NCBI RefSeq assembly: GCF_000003855.2
Contig: NW_003101675.1
Location: 1,227,584-1,291,583, forward strand
Reading direction: 5' to 3'
Origin: Blastomyces gilchristii SLH14081
Taxonomy: Eukaryota > Ascomycota > Eurotiomycetes > Onygenales > Ajellomycetaceae
DNA length: 64,000 nt
Under the pieces are notes generated by a model. That model saw only the letters and a program-made list of their open reading frames with translations. It was not told the DNA's origin and did no database searches. The stretch's first letter is position 1, and every line of letters starts with the position of its first letter. The position numbers were made by a program, and so were the translations under genes. Below, one piece after another: positions 34,115 through 46,149 of this stretch.

Positions 34115-36438
34115 ACGTGACTCACCACCCAACGAACTCATCCACTCAACAAACTGCTATTTTTTCCATGAATCTCTGCAACTCTTCAACTTCAATCACT
34201 TATCATGCCACTTAACAAAGCAATTATGAAGTAAGCAATCACTCAATTGAATCAACAATTGATTTCTAAATATACTGCAGTTATAAAGGAATTCAGAATT
34301 AATTATATTATCTTAATACAGTAATTTAAAGATCAACAGATCTTCAGAACTGAGATAATATCAACTTACTATCAGAATCTCATAAATACTGAAGAATAAT
34401 GTCTTCTATTTCATATTAATCAGTTATTCAATTACAGCTTCTCTGTGATATCTTAAATACTGCACAATTTTGTATTTGAGATTATCAAGATATAAGTAGA
34501 AATCAACTGAGTATCTTGCTTTTATAAGTAGTATAAAACAAAGATCAAGAGCATCTATCTTTATACTCTGAATTAAAAGAGAAAATAGATGAATAATAGC
34601 TACTATTTTGAATAATTCTTTATTCTTATAATTTCAGTTTTTTTACTTCTTTTCATATGCAATTTCATAAGCTTTTTACTAACTTTTATTAAATAGTTAC
34701 AGAAGAAGATCAAGCAGTATAATATTCTATCTCAGAATATCTATAATTTTGATAAAAAAGACTTTCTTCTTGATCTTCTTCATACTCTCAAGTGAATCAT
34801 TTCTATAAAAGCTCTCAAATGAAAGTATATAATTAAAGCAGTGCAGAATGACAGTAGAGAATTCATTTCTCTACTTACTAATATTTATATAGATAAAACT
34901 ACAATTTCATCTACACTTATTTATCACAGAGAATTAAGAGATATGCAAGATACATAACTTGAAGATTTTAATTCTAAAAAGAATCAGACATACTTTACTG
35001 CTTCAGAAAATGAATAAAGTAATATTGAATATGAATTAATCTGGCTAAAACAGGTATTTAATTCTCATATAAAGTAAAAAGTAAGAAATCATTACTATCT
35101 GCTTATATTAGATAGTCATTCATCTCATATAAATATAACATTCATTGATTATATAAATTGAAATTAAATTTTACTTACTATTCTTTCTTCTCACTCTACA
35201 CATCATTTACAGTTACTAGATGTTGAAATATTTGATCTACTTGTAAAGATATATTCAGATTAACTAGATTTCTATACATATTCTAGCTATAGCTTTATTT
35301 GAATTACAAAGTGAGATTTTTAATGATTATTTTATACTGTATGAGAAATCTCTATAACTGCAGAAAATATCAAATCTGTCTTCATAATCACTGACATACA
35401 TTCTATAGATTCTACTCACATTCTTGAAAAGATTCAATCATGTTTACTTACATCTTCAGAACTGCTTCAGCAGTATATATCTATATCTATATAAGCTTTG
35501 TAAGATCTGATAAAGTAGATAAATCAATATTACTATCAACTTTCAGTTGATATTAAAAAAATTCTCTGTGCTGTAGAGAATATTACTCTGAACAGAGAGA
35601 TTCTCTTAATAGAGAATAGAAATCTTCAGACTGCTCTAAATAATGAGAGAAAACAATGTAAACAGAGTAAATATATAAGATTACTTAATTTATCAAATCT
35701 CTTACTTACTTAATTCTTTTCTCTTATCAAGATGCAGACTGTGAGAGAGTAAGCAGATGCTAATAAAGCTGTAAAAATCAATGATCAGATATGTAAGAAG
35801 AATATAGAGCTTTAATAAGTGATTCTTCATGAGTAAAAGCAGATAGAGCTCATGAAGTGAAAGAAACAATGTAAGAAGTAATAATTAGAAGCTACTTAAT
35901 ATTATGAGAAGATTAAAGCTGCAGCTACAGCTAAATGTCTTATAGAGAAGTAACAGTGAGATGAATGAAAGCTTTAACTATAAAAAGAGAAGAAAGAATG
36001 TGCTGCTAAATATCATAAAATATAGTTAGTAAAGCAGATATTCACAGAGATCTTAAAGAGATCTACAAGAAGATTAATAGTGAGCTTAAAATACTGTAGA
36101 AGCTCTATATAATCTTCTGAAAGCAGTAATAAGTATTACATACAGATCTCTCTTATGAAATTAAATGATATTTCTTCTCTGACATCTTCTACACTGTGAT
36201 CTGATTCAATTATTTCAAAATCATAAGTTTTACATTTCAGATGAATTATTAAGTCAAGCAACTATTCACTGAATTAATCATATATATTTATATAGTGTAT
36301 TTTGCATATAGTTTTAATCTTTAATAAATAATATTAGTATCTTATTGTATTGTTATACTATGATTGAAAATTAACAGCTCTATAGAGTGCTTTTTAGAGT
36401 TTGTTGAGTGAATGAGTTTGTTAAGTGATGAGTCACGT
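34115..36438 (+). mobile_element. pogo/Fot1-type (Tc1/mariner superfamily) DNA transposon
   Basis: 2324 bp with 41-bp terminal inverted repeats starting ACGTGACTCA; the five mismatches between the ends are all C/T or G/A transitions. A TA dinucleotide is duplicated on both sides (34113-34114, 36439-36440), as expected for this superfamily. L4 (63070) shows the uninterrupted site, 'aaagatacctt'. It is inserted in the 5' UTR of L3. Confidence 0.88.
34206..36110 (+). pseudogene. pogo/Fot1-type transposase (DDE_1), degraded
   Basis: Starts MPLNKAIMK at 34206. About one stop every 20 codons, but DDE-type blocks are plain: FTASENE and WLKQVFNSH (about 35000-35060), then LLILDSHSSHINITFIDY at 35100 (the second catalytic D in LLxxDxHxSH) and ILLTILSSHSTHHLQLLDVE near 35170. 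A lysine/glutamine-rich C-terminal stretch follows to about 36110. The transposase would have cut at the inverted repeats; no activity is possible from this copy. Confidence 0.8.
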
Positions 36439-37394
36439 TACCTCAGCAATACTATCAAGCACAGAATCAATGAACACATCTAAAGTGCAACCTTCATGTC
36501 TGTTGTTGATGTACTAAGACATCAACGCCAAGTCTCACTTGTGTATCACCTCATTCAACCGGGCCTATCTCTGGCAGAAAGATACAAAAAGATACCTTGT
36601 CAACAGTATTTAATACGTAATAAGCAGACACGTCAACTATATAATCAGTATACTTCAAGGTCTGACTGAGCCTTTGATCCCTGCACAGTGAGATATATTA
36701 AATCTAGTTTTAATATCTCAATATTCAATAGATTCTGCAAGAGATTGAGAACAGCAATACTAGATTGCTATTGAATTTAAGAATTAACTCTATATTAATA
36801 TAATCATTGACAAAGTCTTCTATTTTGAGATATAAATAATCAGTTCCTCTATATCCCGCTGATAATATTTATATTATTATATAGAAACAGGCTCATATTC
36901 TCTATAATATCAAGACTCTGAAGAGAGAAAGTCTTGATAGAGAGTATATAGTAGTGCATATCTCAGCAGTTTCTATCATATTCTTCTACAGTAGTTAATG
37001 CAAAAAAAAAAGATCTTAGAGATAGTTTTTGACTTCTCTTGAAAAAGTAAGATGTTTTTCTCTGAATTTTACATAATATTCTTACAAAGAATTAAAAACA
37101 GAGCTGTTTTCTATCATAATTTCATATTCTTTTAAGTAAGAATTACTTTTTCAGTGACTGAAGAGCTTTCACTAATACTTAATTCTTTTTTACACTCTCT
37201 ATTAACTGATTTGTTATCAATTGATATCATACTTTTTCTCACTGTATCTCAAGAAAGAGTTTGTAAAGATTTTATTGATTTATCTTAAAAATCAAGTTTA
37301 GTTTATTAGATTCTCTTCAAAAATCTACCCTAGTTACTGAACTAGTGTGAAAAAAAATCAGATGTTTTATACATAAAAGTCTTTCATTCTTCTT
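36439..37394 (+). repeat. LINE 5' UTR, part 2
   Basis: Matches L4 from about 63063 to 63874, including 'actgagcctttgat' and 'gatatattaaatctag'. No reading frame. Confidence 0.7.
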
Positions 37395-37580
37395 TTGAAA
37401 TAGTCTGATTAACTTTTCAATTGAAAATAGACTAATAAATCTCTCAATTAAAACAGTCTGATCAACTTTTCATTTGAAAATAGACTGATCAATCTCTTAA
37501 TTGAAATAGTCTGATCAACTTTTCATTTGAAAATAAACTGATAAATCTCTCAATTGAAACAGTCTGATCAACCTTTCATT
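37395..37580 (+). repeat. 53-bp tandem repeat just upstream of LINE ORF1
   Basis: GTCTGAT(C/T)AAC(T/C)TTTCA starts at 37403, 37456, 37509 and 37562, a strict 53-bp period. The last unit ends about 10 bp before the ORF1 start codon. Each unit holds inverted halves (GTCTGATCA / TGATCAGAC-like). Confidence 0.85.
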
Positions 37581-37591
37581 CAGTGAGTAAA

Positions 37592-39259
37592 ATGAGTTCA
37601 AAATTACACTCAGTTAATGTGAAAAAAGATGTTTTCTCGGATGCTATTTCTGAGATTGAAATTCTAAAGAGAAGAAAGAAGAAAGAAATAGAGAAATAAC
37701 AAGTTCTTGAAATACTGAAACTTGAAAAAGTAAGCAAAATTGTTGAGAACAGTGTCTAAGTGAGAAGAATGAAGAAGTTCTGTTAATTCTTCATACTCAG
37801 ACTAGACAACTACAAGAGATGATTAAGTTCAAACTTGAAATTTCAAACATAGTTTAAAAAACATTGAAAACTTCTAGTATAATCACGGACTCTTCTTCAT
37901 CTTCTACTTCTTCTTCTTCTTCAAATCAGAAGAAAATATATGCTCAAGCAGCAGAATCTGCTGTTTCTAAATCTATTATCTCAAAATCTGCTCAAAATTC
38001 TGAGAAAACTGAGAAGAATATTACTCAGATCTCTGTTCATAGAAAAGAATAGAAAAAAATGTAAAAAGAGAAAAACTTTCAAATCTTCAGAAATAAAAGA
38101 CTTATTCTGAAAGTCTCAAATCAGAAGATCTTGCAAAGAAACAAGCTAAACTCAAATCTTATTTTCTGAATTAGAAATGAAATTGATCAGTAGTTCTTTT
38201 CTCAGGTAATAACTGATATTGAAGTTTAAAAATCAGTTATAACTTCAATTGAGCTATGTTTCTTTGAAAATTCTATTATTTTGACTATAATACCTGAATT
38301 CAATGCAGAATTCCTCATTCAGAATGAGAATCTCTGAAAATCAGTAATAGAATCTTTGTTAAAGATAACAATTCTATCTAAAAGAGATAAAAAGTGAGAC
38401 AAATTCATTCTTTATAATATTTCAGTTGAAATTTTTAACTGTGAGAAAGAAATACTACTTCTCAAAAATGAATTAGAAAAATTCAATTCTATTCAACTAA
38501 GAAAAGAGTCTGTATAACTAAATTTAATTCAGTTTAGATAAAGTAGAAGAAAGGTCTCTGTTCTAGTATATATAAAAATACTTCAATAATCAAGAATCTC
38601 TGAAGTAAGATTAGCAGATTTGAAAATGAGAGTTCATGAAGACAAAGACTCAAGAATGAATCTCAAAGCTCAAACACAGTGCTCAAAATGTTAAAGATAT
38701 GAATACTTTATAATCTTCTATTTCAGAGACTTAAAATGTGCATTCTATGCTAGAGATCACAAAACTAGTGAGTATAAATGTGAAATATGCTTAAAAAGAG
38801 ATGAAATATGTTAATATACTCTGCTTGAATGCTTCAATTGCAAAGAAAAACATGCATCTAGCTTAAAAGAATGTATATTTACTTCAAGAACTCAGAAGAA
38901 CTGAAGAAAAGATAAAGCTTAAAGTAAATCTAAAACTGAAGAGAAAAGTCAAGTCAGTAAATCTGCAACTGTAAGCTCAAAAAGAAGAAACTCTTAACTA
39001 TCTAAATCTTCAAACTTCAATTCTTCAGCTAAATGTAAACAGAATTTGAATTGTCAAAGATCTGTTAAGATTAGAGAATTGAGAAATAACTCTGATAATA
39101 AACTAGATAGAATGCAAGCAGTTGAGATTTCTGCTTTTCAAAATAGTTATAATTCACTATCTGATAATAGTGATTAAATTCTACTCTATCTTCACTCTCT
39201 TTTAGTGTGAATATATAACAAAAATAATAAAAAAAGTTTAAAAGCTCTTTAAAAATCAT
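37592..39259 (+). pseudogene. L3 ORF1 (gag-like, CCHC)
   Basis: ATG at 37592 (MSSKLHSVNVKKDVFSDAIS). A Ser-rich linker is followed by KKIYAQAAESA near 37930, the 'SYAxAA' block usual in Tad1-clade ORF1 proteins, then an RRL-type domain (KRLILKVSNQKI). Zinc knuckles near 38680-38870 read CSKC...FRDLKCAFYARDHKTSEYKC and CFNCKEKHASSLKEC. The protein would bind LINE RNA. Several stops and frame changes inactivate it. Together with its missing counterpart in L1/L2 this shows L3 is the longest copy. Confidence 0.75.
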
Positions 39260-39299
39260 ATTTATTTAAAACAATATGAATAGAAACTTAAAATGCATT

Positions 39300-42200
39300 T
39301 ATTCTTATCTTCAGATTATATTTTAATCAAAAGTTGACTTTGTACTTCTTCAAAAATCAAACTTTGATACTTAGTAAAAGTATACCATTTCTCATTCAAG
39401 CTATTACTACTTTCTATCTGAAAAATCTGAGATGAAATCAAGAGTAGTGATTTATGAGAGAAAAAGATCAAGATATTAATTTAATCTGAGATTTAATATT
39501 ATATCTGACTTTGATATTCTAGTAAGTGATATTGTAGATAAAGAGAATGAGTTTGATACTATTCAACTCATAAATATCTATAATGAAAAGTCCTTGAAAG
39601 AAAACAATAATATCTGAACAATTGATAGAGAATTTTTGAATATAACTCTCTTAAAAATCTCTATAATTACAGGAGACTTTAATGCATATCATCTCTGATA
39701 AAACTGAGAATACAGAAGAGCAGTGCAGATAAACTGATTAAATGAACTTTTGAGCATTCAATAGATTTAGTTAACAAGTCTGATCAATAAACATTCTTTA
39801 GAAAAGACATGAAACAGAAATCTATTATAGTTCTCATCTTCATGTCATAAAATCTAATTGAAAAAAGACTTAGAAACTGATTTATTGATTCAAATGAAAC
39901 CTCAGAATTGATTTATGAGATTATTCAATTTGATATTGAACTGAGTGAAAAATAAGGAAGTGAAAATTCTCTTCTCTCTAATCAGTATAGCTTTGAAAAA
40001 GCTGCTTGAAAAGCAGTTAAAGAAAGTGTAAAACAGCTGAAATCTGAAAAGCAGAGTGAGCTTTATTGAAATCAAAGTTAAGATATCTCAAATAAAATAC
40101 TTAAGAATTGAGTAAAGCTGATTATATCTATTCTTTTAATAAGTGTTAGAAAAAATATTTCAAAGAAAAAGTCTTCTGAGTATTTCAAATCTTGATGAAA
40201 TGAGAATATTACTTCTAAAAGAAAATAATTAGTCACTGCTAAAAGAGATTAAAACAATAACTTAATATCTAATAAAGAGTTCAAAACTATTCAAAATGAA
40301 TATTTTTCAGATATTAAAATAGTCAAAACAGACTGCTGGAACAAATTTCTTAAAGAAGTATAAGAAAAAGAAGTTTTTAAAGACTTTAACTATATTAAAA
40401 TAAGAAGTGTAGCAAAGCTTTCAATCTTAAAATATAAATTTCAGAATGAATCATATACAGCAAACTCTTTTGAGAAAAAGTATCAAGCTTTTATAAGAAT
40501 TCTCTTTCAAAACTCATCACATTTAGAAGAGAAGAATATATCATTTCATAAATATAGTGATGAAAATCACTGAAAATGATCTGAGCTTACATATAATGAA
40601 CTAGAGTCAGCTATATTCTTAAGATCAATTAAAACTGCTGCAGAGCCTGATTCCATTAATCACTTAATTATTCAAAACACATATTTCTACTTGAAGAATG
40701 AATATTTTAAGCTCTTTTTCAATCTCTTAAAAAATGATTATTATTCTGAATGCTGAAGAGAAGCTACTGAAGTAATTCTTATAAAACCTAATAGAAAAGC
40801 TTTAATTTCTAAGTTATATAGAGTAATATCTTTGTTGAACTGTTTGAAAAAAATTCTAGAAAAGATAATAGCTACTAGATTATATTTTATAAGCTTTATT
40901 AGTGATACTCTTCTATTTAATGACTAAATAGAAGATAGAAAACAATACTCTGTAATTGACACTGTTCTTTCAGTTATTCATAATATTTAAGTAGTAAAGT
41001 ATGAAGACCTGGTCTCAACTGCAGTTTTTATTGATAGAAAAGATACATTTGATTATGTTTCAAAGTCTAAGATGATTCAAACTTTGAAGATATTAAAACA
41101 GTCACTTTCTCTAATAAAATGAGTTAATTATTTTATATCTAAAAGAATTATATAAGTATTCTTGAATAAAATGAAATAAGATAAGACTGAGATAATAATA
41201 GAAGTACTGTAAGAATTTTCAATCTTATCTGTTTTATTTACAATATACACTGTATATACATTCAAGAATAGAGAGATGAAAATAGTGAGATCTTCAAGTT
41301 ATATAGATGATATTAATCTACTCTACAGTTCAAAGATAATGAAAGAGAATTTAGAAGTGATTGAAAAAGCAGTAAAGAAAATCTTTGTTAGAGTAGATAT
41401 CAATCTAATTTAATTTAATATGAATAAAACTGCATTAATTCACTTTTTTCTCAGATTTAATAAGAAAGAACTAAGTCTCACTCTTTTGAGTAAAGAGATT
41501 AAACTCAGTTTCAATATCAAATGACTAGAAGTATGATTAAACTTCAAGTTGACTTTTAAATATTATATTCAACAAAGAATGATTGAGATAGAGAGATTAC
41601 TGAATAGTATAATCAGACTATTAAATACTGAGAGAGGTCTATTTCTTCAGGCTATGAGACAGTTATATATAGCCTGTATTATCTTAGTAACTGCTTATGA
41701 AGTTCAAGTTTAATGAAATAATCAAGATAATTTCACTGAACTCTTTCAAAGTCTGTAAAACAGAGCTTTGAGAAGAATTCTGAAAGCATTCAAATCATCT
41801 TCTATTAAAGTAATGAAAATCAAAGCTTCAATTTCATTTTCTATTATTCAATTTGAAAAGATCTGCATGAACTATGCTCTGAGAGTCATGAAGATGAGCT
41901 TAAATCATATAATCAGAGAAAGAGTCTCTTCTTCATTTTCATCAATTAACTCAGAAAATGAACTGAATTCAAATAGATTTTTTAATTAAAATGAAAATAA
42001 TGCTTCAAAGAAAATGCTCTCTCAACTGTATAGACTATATTCACTGATTAAAAATCAATTTTCTTCATTAAATGTTGAGAAAATTAATCATGAGAAGATA
42101 TCTTTCTGAAGAGAAAGGCTAGAATCTCTCATATACTTACAAATAAGTGAACTATCTAAAGAGAGAGAGTATGAACAGTATTTAAAGACAATCTCTATAA

Positions 42201-43101
42201 TTAATATAAAAGACTCTATTCTGATTTACTCAGATGACTTAAAAAATGAGAGTTTGAACAGATTAGATGCAGATATTACTTTTACTGAAGATAATATCAA
42301 TTTTATCTTACATTTCTGAAATTTGAGCTGTGAATCTGAAGTCTTTGATACTGAACTATTTACAATAGTAAAAGCATTGAAACTTATTAAGATAAAATCT
42401 TATAAAAGAGAAAATTGCTTGAAAGAGATATGAATATTCTCTGATAGTTAAGCTGCTTTGAAAAGACTTGAAAATAGTCAGATTCATAATAATAAAATGA
42501 ATCTTGAACTGATTTTAAATTCTGTTATGAAAATTCAAAAGAGAAGAGTATTAAAACTGATAATTTATCTGCACTAAGTTTCTACTTATATGAATATTCA
42601 TGACAATGAATTAGCTGATTCAGCAGTAAAAAAGAGTTCAGAATTAAACAGATCTATTCAAAAAACAGTGTTCTGATCTTTCATAAATTGAAAGATAAAA
42701 GAATCTTATTTAAATAAGTGAAATGAAAGCTAGCAGACATAAAAGAAAAGTATACATTATTCAAGATTTGAGACAAAATCAAAGTGAAAATCTTGTTCAA
42801 CTAAATATAAACAGAAAATATTCTCATTTATAATTTCACTGAAACTAGAATATGATTATTTTAAATTCTATATACAAAGATTTGATGATAGATTTAATTC
42901 AACAGAATGCTCATTCTGTAATGTAAATGAAAGTTCTGAGTATATTATAATACATTGTGTATTATACAATAGTCTCAGAGTCAGATTAAAGAAGAAGTAT
43001 GATTTAAATCAATTAAATATAAGATTCTTATTCTCAACTGAGACAGAAATTAAATACTTAATAAACTTTCTATCAGAAACTCAAGCAGCTATAAGAAAAT
43101 A
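39300..43101 (+). pseudogene. L3 ORF2 (endonuclease, RT, RNase H, Cys/His)
   Basis: Starts around KVDFVLLQKSNFDT at 39330, a recognisable APE-type endonuclease start. Blocks follow in the same order as L2: endonuclease GDFNAYHL (39673), RT linker CWREAT-like at 40750 (W lost), the catalytic block SSSYIDDINLLYSS at 41290 with both aspartates of Y-x-D-D preserved, the segment RRILKAFKSSSIKVMKIKAS (41768), RNase H IFSDS and NELADSAVKKSSE (42610), and C-terminal CSFCNVNESSEYIIIHC near 42910. Many stops. Confidence 0.82.
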
Positions 43102-43491
43102 ACTGAATTCAGAAGTATCTGAATATGAAGAGATGAAAATTGATTAGATATAGTCTGTTAAAACAGCTATACACTATCTTTTAATAATTTTATTTTGTTA
43201 TAGTCTCTCTTTACTGTACTTGTTCTTTTCTGTTTCTTTCTATCTATCTATTTAATGTGTCTATCTTTAAGACTATGTTCTCTTTTGCTTTGTCATGATA
43301 TTTTCAAATGATTTTCAAGTATCAGAAGATGTTGAAATACTGCAATTTGTAAACAGTTTTTATATTCTGAGCTGAAATTTTCTGATTTTGTATATCTGAA
43401 ATTGGTAAATGTATAATAGTTAACTTTATAGATATAGGAAAAACTCTGAGAACTAAAAGTTCTCAGATTGATGTCATAGTATCTAACTGTA

Positions 43492-43658
43492 TATGATTCA
43501 GAGGTTGCTTGAGCCAGCGTACGATTACAGGCGTACGCCGGCTTCTTATATATTGTACACTAAATTAATTAGTGGCTGCTATGACCTCTTTACATTTGTA
43601 AGCAAGTTCAGAAGTGGTCATGTTATTATCTGACAGTTGTACATTCTTCTGAATCATA
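43492..43658 (-). repeat. A2 3' LTR
   Basis: 167 bp. The first 60 bp (plus strand) keep CpG, e.g. GCGTACGCCGG; the rest is converted (GTGGTCATG where the other LTR has GCGGCCGCG). Confidence 0.9.
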
Positions 43659-44189
43659 TTCTCTCTCACCAGATTTGGTCACGCTCATGTAATCATGACA
43701 TTTATCCTAGCTTCATGCGGATTAGCATGTCACTAGTGTTCACAATCATGTGACCTATCTCTGATTCAGCTAGCATTCTGCATACACTCTCACAAAGACA
43801 CTTTCACTATATTACATCACTTATTCACTAACTTTTCTCATTCTTCAATCATCTTCTTCATCATCATCATCATCAAACATCATTATTATCTCATTCAAGA
43901 TTACTGCTTCTTCTTCTGTTCAACACCTTCTATTCATTTATCTATTACATCATATGTATTTCTGGTGATAGCCTCTCATTCTCATAACAAGTGTTATTGT
44001 AGTGCTCATATCAGACAGTTCATTAGCAGTAAGTGTAATATGTTGTGAAATATGACCAGGACTTGTTTATCTTCTAACAATCATCAGAACATATTACCAT
44101 GAATGACATATCTTCTTCATCTTCTCATATACTCTTGATTATTTTTCTTCTTAGTGAGCTTCTGATCATGTTTTCTGACACAATTTTGC

Positions 44190-45693
44190 ATGAGCACAGA
44201 TGCTGATATGTTTATTTTTATTCATATAAAATCTTCATATATTGATAGATCTGCATCTGCTGATGATAGTGAACTCAATATTGAATCATTAGTTCAGAAC
44301 TTGAAGAATGTGATAATGAAGGAATTACTTATATTATTTGTGACTGAGTCTTCTGTGTTCTCTTCTGTCTTCTCTATTTCTTTCTCTGTCACTTTCTCTC
44401 AATCTTCTACACCTGTCTCTGTGTCTGGTTCTCTCACTTCTGCTACCTCTGTCTCTGTGTCTGATTCTTCTGCTTCTGCTATCTCTGCTCTCTCTAGTTC
44501 TACTGTCTCTGCTTTTATTATCAGCTCTTCCTGTTTCAAGAAGATGTTGTATAGACTTAATAAATCATATTTCTCAGTGTGTACACTCTCACTCTTCTTA
44601 CTGATTTCTAGAATAATTTATTATATAAAGACTGTGTATGACATAACTATCTGAAGCTTGACTGCAGATGCTGATTACTATGTTCATTTTAAATATTCAT
44701 GATAAAGTAATTATTCATTCATATCAGAGAATCACTTCTGTCTTCAACAGTGTTGAGATTATAAGTCTTTTTCTTTTTCATCTTTTCTTTCTGACACTGA
44801 TTTTTCTGTTCTTAGAAGAAATTGTTATGAGTTTTATTATACATGAAGTCATAGTATTCACAGATATCAAGAAACTTTTTACAACTGTAAAGTTTAATAT
44901 TATAGAGATATCTGCTCTGATGAATTTCTTCAGAATGATAGATCTGTATCAGTCTATTCTCTGATATCTGTCATCTGACTTCATGATGCAGATAAAAGAT
45001 ATTCATGTTTTCAGAAACAGGAACATGAATGTCATACTCTTTTACACTCACAGATGTGAGGCTTATATATCTTGTCTAAGATGTTATTGTGAGAATAAGC
45101 TGTTTGCATACTGTATTCTGCTTTCTACATTCTCTCATGTCTCTCTCTCTCTTTCTGAGAAGTCTTGTATGTATTGTAATTACATGTACAATTCTAAGAC
45201 CAGTGAGTGATCATTCAGTAATTGTTATCTCTGCTTTTACAGTTTTATACACTAATAATAGTTCTTAGTTGCTTCAGCATCAGAGATCATTTTAATTGAA
45301 GATAACAACATTATCAAGACTACTCTCTTTCATTCTCAAGCTTCTCTCATCACCTTCTCTTCCTTCTCTGCAGAGAAGGTTGTGCATACACTGAATTATA
45401 AGTATTCAGTCTCAGATGGCTTCTGCTGTCATTTATTCAGTTCTGCATCTTCTTCTTCTTTTATTTCTTCTGTCTTCACTCTTTCTGCTCTGACTTCTGA
45501 TTCTGTGAGTCTCACACTCTTCTTCAATTTTTCTATGTGTACGCATATGCATTTCTATATTGGCATTCCAGTCAATCTTGCAATAAATGACATTAATGTT
45601 GTACACAGAGCAGTAGAGAAATCAGAGACATGTGCAGTGTTGTTACAAGAACAGCTTATAGCTCTTGAATTCCTTACAGATCTTGAGTTTTAA
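44190..45693 (+). pseudogene. A2 antisense ORF (Ser-rich, CxxC...CxxC, helical C-terminus)
   Basis: Runs opposite to pol between integrase and the 3' LTR. 44190-44654 is open (154 codons, Ser/Thr-rich, ends SYFSVCTLSLFLLISRIIYY). 44668-44964, 44983-45210 and 45382-45693 are open in one common frame, separated by only a few stops over 1 kb. The third segment has CLRCYCENKLFAYC and, 20 residues on, CMYCNYMYNS, a paired-Cys pattern that could bind zinc. The last segment ends HRAVEKSETCAVLLQEQLIA LEFLTDLEF and a stop, matching A1 down to the stop. The pol-sense strand is riddled with stops here. I do not recognise the family; it could also be a compositional side effect of few Gln/Arg/Trp codons. 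Confidence 0.5.
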
Positions 45694-46149
45694 GATTTCT
45701 TTTATTTTTAATGTTTTCCAGATGATGTGATGTTGGAAATAGATTAAATATGTGATGTATGAAAATGAATGAGATATATGATAATATTTGTCTTTTGCAG
45801 CGGACTCTTATAGTTGATAATCAATTCATTATCTCTTTTCTTTTCTTACACTTTTTCTTTGTCTGCTAGTCACTACTCTTACATGATCTTTATATAATAC
45901 AGTGTTCAGTGACTAGATTCAGCAGCTTTCATCTGTTATGATTCTGTCTCACACATTATACTGTCTCTCTTCACTCACTCAGATCACTACAGTAAATGAC
46001 TCATTGAAACTAATCTCATTCAATCTCTGAGCATTCTCAGAAGTCAAGATGACTTGGTCTCATATATTTATGAATATTTCAGATGCTTCATCCTCTGTTA
46101 TCTCTGCAATTGAACTGATGTAAACAGTTAAATTCAACTCTGAATTCCT

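Noticed and set aside
33678..34141. two minus-strand open frames in the GC-rich stretch
   Set aside because: They fall in the LINE 5' UTR, are not conserved as frames in L4 and run into the Fot1-type terminal repeat.
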